This document shows, piece by piece, positions 1 through 7,213 of a stretch of 64,000 nt of DNA (the first letter of the stretch is position 1; the number at the start of each line of letters is the position of its first letter). The notes beneath the pieces were generated by a model. It was not told the origin of the DNA. It saw only the letters and a list, made by a program, of their open reading frames with translations, and searched no databases. Origin of the DNA: Kaistia defluvii (GTDB lineage Bacteria > Pseudomonadota > Alphaproteobacteria > Rhizobiales > Kaistiaceae); assembly GCF_026343955.1 (NCBI RefSeq), contig NZ_JAPKNI010000003.1:62001-126000 (forward strand), written 5' to 3'. Made by a program: the position numbers and the translations under genes.

Positions 1-2
1 CC

Positions 3-74
3 GCCATTTCGCTCTTCCTCCTTTCCCGCGCCGCCAGGCGCTACGAGCTTGGCGTGAAGGAACTTGCCCGATGA
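3..74 (+). CDS. ABC transporter permease, C-terminal fragment
   Basis: The first bases read in frame as the last 23 residues of a protein ending ...YELGVKELAR before a TGA that overlaps the ATG of the next permease gene by three bases. A run of small hydrophobic residues followed by an Arg-rich end fits the C-terminus of a HisQ/HisM-type permease. These permeases usually occur as a pair of adjacent genes, so this is inferred to be the partner of the gene at 71. Its start lies outside the window. Confidence 0.6.
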   Translation, partial: AISLFLLSRAARRYELGVKELAR

Positions 75-760
75 GCTGGGATATCATCGTCGAGAATCTC
101 GGCTTCTATGCCCAGGGCGCGAAGCTGACGGTGCTCCTCACCGTCGCCTCGCTCGCCATCTCTTTCGTTCTGGCGATGCCGCTGGCGCTCGGGCGCAATT
201 CGCACAACGCGTTCCTGCGCAATGCGATCGCCCTCTATACGCTGGTGTTTCGCGGCACGCCGCTCCTCGTCCAGCTGTTCCTGATCTATTACGGGCTCGC
301 GCAGTTCGATCTCGTGCGCGAAAGCCTCCTCTGGCCCTGGCTGTCGAGTGCGCTCGTCTGCGTCATCCTGACCTTCGTGCTGAACACGACGGCCTACACG
401 ACGGAGATCTTCGCGGGCAGCCTTCGACATCTGCCGGTGGGGGAGATCGAGGCGGCGCGCGCCTATGGCATGTCGCCCTTCACGCGCGCGCGGCGCATCC
501 TTCTGCCGGCCATGCTGACGCGCTCGCTGACGCTCTATGGCAACGAGACCGTGATGATGCTCCACGCGACGTCGCTCGCCAGCACCGTGACGCTGCTGGA
601 AGTTACCGGCGTCGCCCGCAACATCGCGCTGAACTACTACATCATGTTCGAGCCCTATGTGACGGCGGCCGCCATCTATCTCGTGCTGACGCTCGTGCTC
701 GTCCTGCTTTTCCAGTTCGCCCAGCACCGTTGGGCCGGCTACCTCCAGGCGCGGCTCTGA
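71..760 (+). CDS. Amino-acid/opine ABC transporter permease (HisM/OccM type)
   Basis: 229 residues with several hydrophobic segments. The cytoplasmic EAA-like loop is visible as EIEAARAYGMSPFTRARRIL (about residues 125-145), the site where such permeases touch the ATPase. The region FRGTPLLVQLFLIYYGL (about residues 58-75) is typical of polar amino-acid permeases of the His/Arg/octopine family. It would be one of two inner-membrane permeases importing a basic amino acid or opine. The start overlaps the stop of the upstream permease, indicating translational coupling. The downstream ureohydrolase, citrulline hydrolase and ornithine cyclodeaminase suggest an arginine-, citrulline- or opine-like substrate; that is inference from context. 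Confidence 0.85.
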   Translation: MSWDIIVENLGFYAQGAKLTVLLTVASLAISFVLAMPLALGRNSHNAFLRNAIALYTLVFRGTPLLVQLFLIYYGLAQFDLVRESLLWPWLSSALVCVILTFVLNTTAYTTEIFAGSLRHLPVGEIEAARAYGMSPFTRARRILLPAMLTRSLTLYGNETVMMLHATSLASTVTLLEVTGVARNIALNYYIMFEPYVTAAAIYLVLTLVLVLLFQFAQHRWAGYLQARL

Positions 761-791
761 CCGCGCCTTTTCCAGCAAGGATCATCCTTCC

Positions 792-1751
792 ATGAACCAG
801 AAGCCCGATCTCGGCGCCCTGTTCGGCGCGGGCGAAACCTCGACCTTCCTCGGCCTCGATGCCTGCGACGACCTCGCCACTCTGGACGCGCCGATCGCGA
901 TCCTCGGCGTTCCCTGCGCGACGCCCTACCGCGCCGTCGGTGCCTATTGCCGCAACGCGCCGGACGCGCTGCGCCGCGCGACGGCATCGCTTACGGCCAA
1001 TCTCGAACGCCACGACTTTGACATTGGCGGCCAGGTCTTCCCCGAGCGGCGCCTTCGCGCGGTGGATTGCGGCGACCTTCCCTTCGACGAAGCAGACGGA
1101 GCCGCCAATCGGGACGCGATCCGCGGCGCGGTGCGCGCGATCCTGGAGCGCAACGCTGTTCCGGTGCTGCTCGGTGGCGACGATTCCATCCCGATCCCGA
1201 TGCTTCAGGCGATCGGCGACATGGCCGGGGACCGCAAGTTCACCATTCTCCAGATCGACGCTCATATCGACTGGCGTGAAACGCATATGGACGAGCGCAT
1301 GGGTCTCTCCTCCACCATGCGCCGCGCCTCCGAGATGGCGCATGTCGAGCGCATCGTGCAGGTCGGCGCGCGGGGCATCGGCTCGGCCGCGACGAGCGAC
1401 TATGAGGATGCCGTGAAATGGGGCGTGTCCTTCGTTCCAGCGCGCGAACTCCACCGGTCGGGCGTCCAGAAGGCGCTGGACCTCATTCCCGAGGGAAGCG
1501 ACATCATCGTCTGCGTCGATGCCGACGCGATGGACCCATCCCTGGTTCCGGGCGTCATTGGCCGCTCGCCCGGCGGCCTCTCCTATGACGAAATCACAGA
1601 CCTCATCCGGGGCGCGGCGGCGCGCGGTCGGATCGCGGCGGTCGACTTCGTGGAGTTCATGCCGGAGCGCGACGTCGACGGCATCGGCGCCCTGACCTTC
1701 GCGCGCGTCATCACGACGGCGCTCGGCCTGATCGCCCGCCAGAAGGCCTGA
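792..1751 (+). CDS. Agmatinase/arginase-family ureohydrolase
   Basis: 319 residues. The metal-binding blocks of the family are recognisable: LLGGDDSIPIP near residue 128, DAHIDW near 156-161 and VDADAMDPSLVPG near 240-252. Family members hydrolyse guanidino compounds (arginine, agmatine, guanidinobutyrate) to urea plus an amine at a binuclear metal centre in the cytosol. The first block has GGDDS where the classical signature is GGDHS, so a usual His ligand is Asp here. Cluster context (ornithine cyclodeaminase, CtlX, basic amino-acid transporter) favours a role in arginine or agmatine use, but the substrate cannot be read from sequence. It follows the permease by 31 bases, probably in the same operon. 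Confidence 0.85.
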   Translation: MNQKPDLGALFGAGETSTFLGLDACDDLATLDAPIAILGVPCATPYRAVGAYCRNAPDALRRATASLTANLERHDFDIGGQVFPERRLRAVDCGDLPFDEADGAANRDAIRGAVRAILERNAVPVLLGGDDSIPIPMLQAIGDMAGDRKFTILQIDAHIDWRETHMDERMGLSSTMRRASEMAHVERIVQVGARGIGSAATSDYEDAVKWGVSFVPARELHRSGVQKALDLIPEGSDIIVCVDADAMDPSLVPGVIGRSPGGLSYDEITDLIRGAAARGRIAAVDFVEFMPERDVDGIGALTFARVITTALGLIARQKA

Positions 1752-1777
1752 TCGCCCCTCATCGTCATTGCGCTTGC

Positions 1778-1809
1778 ACGGCCTCCCGCGTATCCGCGCG
1801 GGAGGCCGT
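1778..1809. terminator. Bidirectional intrinsic terminator
   Basis: A perfect 13-bp inverted repeat (arms 1778-1790 and 1797-1809, 6-nt loop) very rich in G/C, followed by TTTC. It lies between the rightward ureohydrolase gene and the leftward lrp-type gene, where convergent transcription must stop. Confidence 0.75.
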
Positions 1810-1816
1810 TTCGCGT

Positions 1817-2242
1817 TCAGACCGAGCTGAGGAGAATGCTCGTCTCACTGTTGAGAATGCCGTCGATCTGGCGGACCTCACGCAAGACGCGGTCGAAATC
1901 GTGCAGCGAGGAAGCGCGGATCTCGGCGATCAGATCCCAGCTTCCATTCGTTGTGTGCAGCGAATGAAGCTCCGGCATGCCGCGCAGGCGCTTGATGATC
2001 GCCGTGGTCGACTTGCCCGCCACCTCGATCATCATCACCGCGCGGATCGCGTTGGCATCATGGTCCTGCCGCACGCGCACTGTGAAGCCGAGCAGCGCGC
2101 CGCTATCCAGAAGTCGGTCGATGCGCGCCTGCACCGTGCCGCGCGTGACGCCCAGAATGTCGGCGAGCTTGGACACGGGGGCGCGTCCGTCACTGCGCAG
2201 GACGTCGATCATCTTTCGATCGAATTCGTCGAGCTGATACAT
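1817..2242 (-). CDS. Lrp/AsnC-family transcriptional regulator
   Basis: 141 residues. The N-terminal part (LDEFDRKMIDVLRSDGRAPV, then VTRGTVQARIDRL) is the AsnC-type winged helix-turn-helix. The C-terminal half is the RAM/AsnC ligand-binding domain (VMMIEVAG ... ELHSLHTTNGSWDLIAEIRA). The start at MYQLDEFD is chosen because the family begins directly before the LD..D motif. Such regulators bind amino acids and control catabolic genes nearby. Divergent orientation to the CtlX and ornithine cyclodeaminase genes makes it the likely regulator of this arginine/citrulline/ornithine cluster; the effector is unknown. Confidence 0.9.
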   Translation of the reverse strand: MYQLDEFDRKMIDVLRSDGRAPVSKLADILGVTRGTVQARIDRLLDSGALLGFTVRVRQDHDANAIRAVMMIEVAGKSTTAIIKRLRGMPELHSLHTTNGSWDLIAEIRASSLHDFDRVLREVRQIDGILNSETSILLSSV

Positions 2243-2270
2243 GCAAAACGTCCGAAACCTACTGACAATC

Positions 2271-2288
2271 TGCGTAGCATAGCACGCA
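2271..2288. promoter_or_regulatory. Candidate operator in the divergent lrp/ctlX promoter region
   Basis: The 136 bases between the divergent regulator and CtlX starts are AT-richer than their surroundings and contain an imperfect palindrome TGCGT-N8-ACGCA followed by a T-run. The motif ACTGACA occurs twice nearby (about 2260 and 2303). This is the natural place for Lrp binding and for both promoters. No exact promoter can be assigned with confidence. Confidence 0.3.
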
Positions 2289-2378
2289 TTTTTTGCCATT
2301 ACTGACATTTCGACCAGCATTTTGCTCGCCTATGCTGGGGTCTTTCCAGCCTACCCCAAGCCTTCTGAATCGAGTGCC

Positions 2379-3329
2379 ATGAGCGGTTTCGCAGCCCAGG
2401 CGCCATCCGGCGTCGTGATGATCCGACCCCACCATTTCACGCCCAATCCCGAGACGGCCGCGGACAACGTCTTCCAGTCGGCGGACGGCTTCCGTACGCG
2501 CGGGGAGATCGCCGAAGCGGCCTTCGACGAGGTAACGCGCATGGCCGGGCGCCTGCGCGAAGCCGGCGTGACCGTCCATCTCTTCGAGGACGAGAGCACC
2601 GCGACGCCGGACTCGGTCTTTCCGAACAACTGGTTCTCGACCCATGCCGGCGGGCATGTCGCGATCTATCCGATGTTCAATCCGAGCCGGCGCCGCGAGC
2701 GCCGCTCCGACGTCATCGAGATGCTGAAGCAGCGCTACCGTGTGCAGGACGTCATCGACTATTCCGGCCTCGAGCCCGACCATGTCTTCCTGGAAGGCAC
2801 GGGTGCGATGGTGTTCGACCATATCGGCCGCATCGCCTATGCGGCGCGCTCGAACCGCACCAACGAGGTCGCGCTGGAACGCTTCTGCACGCATTTCAAC
2901 TTCGAGCCCATGCTGTTCGAAGCCGCCGATGCGAACGGCGCGAAGATCTACCACACCAACGTCATCATGTGCGTCGGCACCGAGATTGCGCTGGTCGGGC
3001 TCGACACGATCGTTGGAGAGGCGCGCCGGGCCGAAATCCGGGCGCGGCTGGAGGAAACCGGTCGCATCGTCGTGCCGCTGAGCCACGCGCAGATCGGCGA
3101 GTTCGCCGGCAATGCGCTCGAACTTCGAGGCAGCAGCGGGCGGTTTCTCGCGATCTCGTCGCGCGCGGCCGCCTCGCTGACGCCGGCGCAGCGCGAAAGC
3201 ATCGAAGCCGTCACGCCGCTGCTGGCCCTCGACGTCCCGACGGTCGAACTCGCGGGCGGGTCGGTGCGCTGCATGCTGGCGGGCATCCATCTCGCCGAGC
3301 GTTCCGGGGCCGCGGCTTCGTTCGCCTGA
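2379..3329 (+). CDS. ctlX: Citrulline utilisation hydrolase CtlX (amidinotransferase superfamily)
   Basis: 316 residues from the ATG at MSGFAAQ. The N-terminal signature VVMIRPHHFTPNPETAADN, the VFPNNWFSTH block and the C-terminal ELAGGSVRCMLAGIHL (catalytic Cys near the end) are typical of the CtlX branch of the arginine deiminase/dimethylargininase superfamily. The conserved His of the fold is plausibly in LEGTGAMVFDHIGRIAYAA. CtlX is associated with conversion of citrulline to ornithine; in this cluster it would feed ornithine cyclodeaminase 25 bases downstream. A farther upstream start would add about 19 residues but loses the family N-terminus. Confidence 0.85.
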   Translation: MSGFAAQAPSGVVMIRPHHFTPNPETAADNVFQSADGFRTRGEIAEAAFDEVTRMAGRLREAGVTVHLFEDESTATPDSVFPNNWFSTHAGGHVAIYPMFNPSRRRERRSDVIEMLKQRYRVQDVIDYSGLEPDHVFLEGTGAMVFDHIGRIAYAARSNRTNEVALERFCTHFNFEPMLFEAADANGAKIYHTNVIMCVGTEIALVGLDTIVGEARRAEIRARLEETGRIVVPLSHAQIGEFAGNALELRGSSGRFLAISSRAAASLTPAQRESIEAVTPLLALDVPTVELAGGSVRCMLAGIHLAERSGAAASFA

Positions 3330-3354
3330 CCGCCTGAAAGTGGAGACGAAAGTC

Positions 3355-4395
3355 ATGACTCCCAAGCTGAACGTCGTTCCCTTCGTGAGCGTCGACCACA
3401 TGATGAAGCTCGTGCTGTCGATCGGCATCGAGCGCTTTCTTCTCGAGCTCTGCGCCTATGTCGAGGACGACTTCCGGCGCTGGGAGAGCTTCGACAAGGT
3501 GGCGCGCGTCGCCGCCCATTCGCCCGACGGGGTCATCGAGTTGATGCCGACGTCCGATGGCGCGGCTTACGGGTTCAAATATGTGAACGGCCACCCGAAG
3601 AACACGCGCGACGGTCGCCAGACCGTGACCGCCTTCGGCGTCCTGGCGGATGTCGCGAACGGCTATCCTGTTCTCTTTACCGAAATGACGATCCTGACCG
3701 CGCTGCGCACCGCCGCCACCTCCGCCGTCGCTGCCCGGCACCTGGCGCCCAAGGGCGCGCGGACCATGGCGATCATCGGCAACGGCGCGCAGGCCGAGTT
3801 CCAGGCCCTTGCGATGAAGGCACTGATCGGCGTCGATCGCCTGCGCCTGTACGACATCGATCGTGCGGCCAGCGAAAAATGCCGACGAAACCTGCGGGGC
3901 TTCGGCTTCGACATTGCGATCTGCGATGGGACGGAGGAGGCGGTACAAGGCGCCGAGATCGTCACCACCGTCACGGCCGACAAGCAGAATGCGACGATCC
4001 TCACCGACAATCTCGTCGGCGCGGGGATCCACATCAACGCGGTCGGCGGCGACTGCCCGGGCAAGACCGAGCTTCAGGCCGCCATTCTGCGACGCGCCGA
4101 CATCTTCGTGGAATACCCGCCGCAGACGCGCATCGAGGGCGAGATCCAGCAACTTTCGCCCGACCATCCGGTCACGGAGCTCTGGCGCGTCATCCTCGGC
4201 GAAGTCCAGGGCCGAACCGATGGACGGCAGATCACCCTTTTCGACTCCGTCGGCTTCGCCACCGAGGACTTCTCGGCCCTTCGCTATGTCCGCGACAAGC
4301 TGGCGGGTACGGCCTTCTACGAAGAGCTCGACCTTCTCGCCGACCCTGACGACCCGCGCGACCTCTTTGGCATGCTGCTGCGCGCAGCCGCGTAA
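3355..4395 (+). CDS. Ornithine cyclodeaminase
   Basis: 346 residues; NAD-dependent conversion of ornithine to proline plus ammonia in the cytosol. The mu-crystallin/OCD fold is visible: the dinucleotide-binding glycine motif IIGNGAQAEFQALA near residues 140-153, the TSDGAAYGFKYVNGHP substrate-side segment near 64-80, and GGDCPGKTEL near 230-240. The ATG at MTPKLNV is preceded by GGAG at a good distance, so it is preferred to an in-frame GTG 15 bases upstream. It is the last enzyme of the cluster; its product proline would enter central metabolism. Confidence 0.93.
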   Translation: MTPKLNVVPFVSVDHMMKLVLSIGIERFLLELCAYVEDDFRRWESFDKVARVAAHSPDGVIELMPTSDGAAYGFKYVNGHPKNTRDGRQTVTAFGVLADVANGYPVLFTEMTILTALRTAATSAVAARHLAPKGARTMAIIGNGAQAEFQALAMKALIGVDRLRLYDIDRAASEKCRRNLRGFGFDIAICDGTEEAVQGAEIVTTVTADKQNATILTDNLVGAGIHINAVGGDCPGKTELQAAILRRADIFVEYPPQTRIEGEIQQLSPDHPVTELWRVILGEVQGRTDGRQITLFDSVGFATEDFSALRYVRDKLAGTAFYEELDLLADPDDPRDLFGMLLRAAA

Positions 4396-4610
4396 GGCTC
4401 CGCTTCCGGATGCTTGCCGGTCTCCACCAGGCAGGGGGACGTCGATCGACCACACCGGCTCGCGTGCCGGCGCGATGGCGTAGTGATGGTACGCACGCAG
4501 ACGGATGCAATGTCATCGAGCGCGGGCTCCCCCGCGGATGACGATGCCAATCACGTGTGACGCGTGGCACGCCGCATTTCCAGCAGCAGCTTAACTCAAA
4601 GCGATAGAAG
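4396..4610. other. Chromosomal intergenic stretch, no gene seen
   Basis: Between the ornithine cyclodeaminase stop and attL no open frame with a ribosome site or recognisable family was found. One short GC hairpin lies near 4521-4535. The end of this stretch would, before phage integration, have lain directly next to the 3' side of the tRNA-Arg(CCT) gene now at 49897. Confidence 0.5.
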
Positions 4611-4626
4611 TGGTGTCCCGGAAGGG
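4611..4626. repeat. attL core (duplicate of tRNA-Arg 3' end)
   Basis: The 16 bases TGGTGTCCCGGAAGGG are identical to 49897-49912, which is the CCA end, acceptor strand and part of the T arm of tRNA-Arg(CCT) on the minus strand. The match ends at the next base. No complete tRNA exists here, so this is the reconstituting end of the element rather than a second gene. Confidence 0.9.
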
Positions 4627-4661
4627 GCCCTGGCAAGTGAATAGGATCAACGGCTTAACCC

Positions 4662-4725
4662 AAAGGTGCGGGGGTTTTGCCCTATTTGATTCCATTGCGG
4701 AATTTCAGATGCTCCCCGCACCTTT
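4662..4725. repeat. Inverted repeat near attL, candidate integrase arm sites
   Basis: AAAGGTGCGGGG at 4662-4673 is repeated as its exact complement CCCCGCACCTTT at 4714-4725. The inner 9-mer AGGTGCGGG also occurs as an inverted pair at the other prophage end (49827-49851). In the excised circle the four copies would flank the core two on each side, as arm-type integrase or excisionase sites do. A terminator role is an alternative. Confidence 0.5.
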
Positions 4726-4762
4726 TGAGCCCCATGTCATACCGTCGCCTGCGCATACCCCT

Positions 4763-4796
4763 CAATGAGACTAGGGGCCGTCTCCTAGTCTCATTG
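4763..4796. terminator. Strong hairpin, possible terminator
   Basis: A perfect 13-bp inverted repeat CAATGAGACTAGG / CCTAGTCTCATTG with an 8-nt loop, followed by ACTTTT. It would insulate the cargo end from the chromosome, or serve as a protein-binding palindrome near attL. Confidence 0.5.
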
Positions 4797-5214
4797 ACTT
4801 TTCTCAAGGTGAGAACATAATGGGAACATCAGCGAGCGAAGGGCAGGAGAACGAGATGGTCCAGAATACTCAGCTGTTGCAGAACGCTTTGGGAATAAAG
4901 TGCGGAGCTGCTGGCTATCAGATTTGCCGAGAGGTTTTGCCGCATTCGAGGTGGTATTCACTCCAACGGGGCGATCAGCCGTAAAAGTGGCTAGTGACGA
5001 GCGGAGGAACGCTCTTGGAGCTGAAGCGACTACCATGTCTGCCAGAGCCTTCGCTTGATGCGCCGTCCGCCAGACCCACTTGCGATGAAAGGTGGGGGTT
5101 TCGGTTTCCGGGGATTGCGGATAGCACGGAAAGACGATACCAGATCGCTCACTGATGACCTGTGGGGTTGGAACTTCGCGAGACGGAGCTCCCCTCCCAC
5201 ACGACCGTCAACAG
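4797..5214. other. Prophage cargo end without a convincing gene
   Basis: An ATG at 4820 opens a 54-codon frame ending at 4984. A neighbouring frame continues without stop to 5058 and reads plausibly (GFAAFEVVFTPTGRSAVKVA), but it has no usable start. This could be a decayed or frameshifted small gene. The rest is upstream sequence of the tRNA gene at 5215. I recognise no family. Confidence 0.35.
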
Positions 5215-5291
5215 GCGCCCGTAGCTCAGCTGGATAGAGCACCAGACTACGAATCTGGGGGTCAGGAGTTCGAATCTCTTCGGGCGCGCCA
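5215..5291 (+). tRNA. tRNA-Arg (anticodon ACG)
   Basis: A complete 77-nt cloverleaf: acceptor GCGCCCG pairing with CGGGCGC, D arm GCTCAGCTGGATAGAGC, anticodon stem CCAGA/TCTGG enclosing CTACGAA (anticodon ACG), T arm with GTTCGAATC, discriminator G and encoded CCA. It lies inside the attL-attR interval and directly before the restriction cassette. ACG (as inosine) reads CGU/CGC/CGA. Whether it is a phage-carried extra copy or the only host copy cannot be judged here. Confidence 0.95.
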
Positions 5292-5405
5292 AAAGTCTTG
5301 CTGTAGGTTCAGTAACCGAGAGCACAGCGCCGTAGCGCCTATTTTTACCCCCCTCGACGACCCAGTTCAAATGAGCTACCGTCACTGAAGTTTGGCGTTG
5401 ACGCT

Positions 5406-5470
5406 GGACGATATCGAATGGGCGGCACACCACCGGCTAGCTGGGCGCACCAGAGGGACGATACCGAATG
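5406..5470 (+). repeat. Direct repeat at the methyltransferase promoter/start
   Basis: GGACGATATCGAATG at 5406-5420 and GGACGATACCGAATG at 5456-5470 differ at one base and lie 50 bases apart. The second copy contains the methyltransferase ATG. A shorter GACGATACC also occurs near 5133. The arrangement resembles operator sites for self-control of a restriction-modification operon. Confidence 0.4.
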
Positions 5471-6592
5471 AATTACGTTATTCCGTCGAATGAAATTCAG
5501 CGCAGAGCCACCCCTGACGGTAGCGATCCTTCGAAGCTTCACATCACGGCACCCTTTTGCAAAAAGCTCTTTGGCGACGCTAGACGCGTACCGCTGCGCA
5601 CCGGGGATGCAGATATTGTCGTTACCTCTCCGCCTTATTGGCTAAAGCGCGATTACGGCGTTACCGACCAAATCGGCCAGGAACCGTCGGCTGACGCGTT
5701 CGTCGCAAGCCTGCTCGAGTGCATGGAGAACTGGAAGACCATCTTGCCGGCATGGGGATCGGTCTTCATAAATATAGGAGATACCTATCATAAGGGATCT
5801 CTGGCAAACACACCTGGCCGGCTCGAGATTGCCGCCCAGGATGCGGGATGGACCGTTCGAAATCGAATCATTTGGGTGAAGGATGCCGGCATGCCAGATC
5901 CAGCCAAGGATCGGCTCAAGAGTCGGCATGAGTACATTATTCATTTCGCTGCAAGACGAAGGAATTATTACTACGATCAGTTCGGCTATGCAGAAAAGTA
6001 CGGTAACGGCACAGGCCCGAGTGACGTTTGGCAGATTGGCCTCAAGCGCGACATGAGCGCGCACTTGGCACCCTATCCTACAGAACTCGTGGAACGCATT
6101 CTGACGCTCGCGTGCCCCGAACAGGTTTGCACTCATTGCGGCAAACCGCGTGAGCGCATAGTCCGTCGCACTTCACAACTTGATACATCAAGACCGCAGG
6201 CGAAGCGTGCGATGGAACTGGCGCAAGAAAAAGGACTGACCGCTCAGCATATCGCCGCGATTCAGGCGACTGGCATCTCGGACGCCGGCAAGGCGATGCG
6301 GGTTCAGACCGGGACGGGAAGAAACTCCGCAACGGTCAAGGTCCTAGCGGCAGAAGCGAAGGCCGCGTTGGGGGGGTACTTTCGAGAGTTCACTTTTGCA
6401 AAGCGCGAGACGGTCGGCTGGACGGACTGCGGCTGTGGCGCGCCCTTCCGGCCAGGCATCGTGCTGGACCCATTCATGGGGACCGGAACGACGCTTCGGG
6501 CAGCCGGGGATATCGGACGGAGCGCTATCGGTGTAGACCTTGCTCAGAAAACTGAGTCTGAAAGGCTTACACAGCGTGGTGGTGGCGACTGA
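5468..6592 (+). CDS. Site-specific DNA methyltransferase (beta-class, N4-C or N6-A)
   Basis: 374 residues. Catalytic motif IV VTSPPYW lies near residues 52-58 and the AdoMet-binding motif I DPFMGTGTT near 333-341, so the order IV ... target region ... I is the beta class. SPPY is most often seen in N4-cytosine enzymes, but N6-adenine members exist. Between them are CPEQVCTHCG and later CGCGAPF, a cysteine pattern suggesting a zinc site. It begins a four-gene same-strand cassette with an McrB-like ATPase and an McrC-like nuclease and would protect host DNA. Codon and base use are clearly more AT-rich than in the phage genes. Confidence 0.9.
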   Translation: MNYVIPSNEIQRRATPDGSDPSKLHITAPFCKKLFGDARRVPLRTGDADIVVTSPPYWLKRDYGVTDQIGQEPSADAFVASLLECMENWKTILPAWGSVFINIGDTYHKGSLANTPGRLEIAAQDAGWTVRNRIIWVKDAGMPDPAKDRLKSRHEYIIHFAARRRNYYYDQFGYAEKYGNGTGPSDVWQIGLKRDMSAHLAPYPTELVERILTLACPEQVCTHCGKPRERIVRRTSQLDTSRPQAKRAMELAQEKGLTAQHIAAIQATGISDAGKAMRVQTGTGRNSATVKVLAAEAKAALGGYFREFTFAKRETVGWTDCGCGAPFRPGIVLDPFMGTGTTLRAAGDIGRSAIGVDLAQKTESERLTQRGGGD

Positions 6593-7202
6593 ACTCAACA
6601 CTTACGTTTTTACGAAGGCAGCGGTTAAGCGATCGATTGACGGCCTCACGCAGCTTCAGATTCACGAGCATTTTGCCGGCTATCTTGCTATTTTGCGGGC
6701 CACCAAACAAAAAGCCCCGTTGCCCGTAAAATCCGCGGACATTACCGCGTTTCACGATCTGTATATGCGGGCAGCAGGGGCGCCCGAAAATGCCCCATAC
6801 GTCCGGCCATTTAAATCGCGGGGGCAGGGCCTCGAAACCTTCAACGCCAATGTTGCGGGTTCTTATGCGCCCAGCTCCCTTCGTTCGAAGGGTAAGCTGA
6901 TAGACGTCATAGAAGTCTCTGGCAGCGGACGTAGTGCCATTTATGGGTTGCGCGCAAATCACGCCGCATTGGCTCTAGGCAGCCTAGTAGCTTCAAAAGT
7001 GCCCATTGTCGCCCTATCGGCCTTTATCTATCGAGACTATGGATTTCATCTATCCCAGCCTCGAGTAGATGCCGTAGTTGCGCTCTTTCGCAAGGAGTTT
7101 GGATTGTCGGCTCAAGACCCGGTTGAGCGAAAGGTCTTTGACACGCTTTTTTTTGACGACAGCGCTGATTATGACTCAGCGGATCTTGAACTGAACGTGT
7201 GA
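6576..7202 (+). CDS. Unknown protein of the restriction cassette
   Basis: About 208 residues; it overlaps the methyltransferase end and is itself overlapped or abutted by the ATPase gene, so the genes are co-translated. I recognise no family. The centre reads KLIDVIEVSGSGRSAIYGLRANHAALALGS; the C-terminus is acidic (FFDDSADYDSADLELNV). There is no membrane segment or signal. The adjacent McrB-like ATPase lacks the N-terminal DNA-recognition domain of classical McrB, so this protein is a candidate for the recognition subunit, comparable in position to the extra subunit of BsuMI-type systems; this is inference. The start is uncertain: three GTG codons stand in a row at 6576-6584. Confidence 0.75.
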   Translation: MVVATELNTYVFTKAAVKRSIDGLTQLQIHEHFAGYLAILRATKQKAPLPVKSADITAFHDLYMRAAGAPENAPYVRPFKSRGQGLETFNANVAGSYAPSSLRSKGKLIDVIEVSGSGRSAIYGLRANHAALALGSLVASKVPIVALSAFIYRDYGFHLSQPRVDAVVALFRKEFGLSAQDPVERKVFDTLFFDDSADYDSADLELNV

Positions 7203-7213
7203 GGCCACCCTTC

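Noticed and set aside
3211-4455. Long minus-strand open frame of over 400 codons across ornithine cyclodeaminase
   Set aside because: It is antisense to a clear enzyme gene and its translation is Arg/Asp/Val-rich without family motifs, as usual for antisense frames in high-GC DNA.
4820-4984. 54-codon gene near attL
   Set aside because: It has an ATG, but a neighbouring frame looks equally coding and neither has both a start with ribosome site and a recognisable product; recorded only as a possible gene remnant.
5215-5291. tRNA-Arg(ACG) as the integration site of a separate island
   Set aside because: I looked for a second copy of its 3' end downstream (notably near 9540-9600 and beyond the cassette) and found none, while the tRNA-Arg(CCT) end is duplicated exactly around the entire element.
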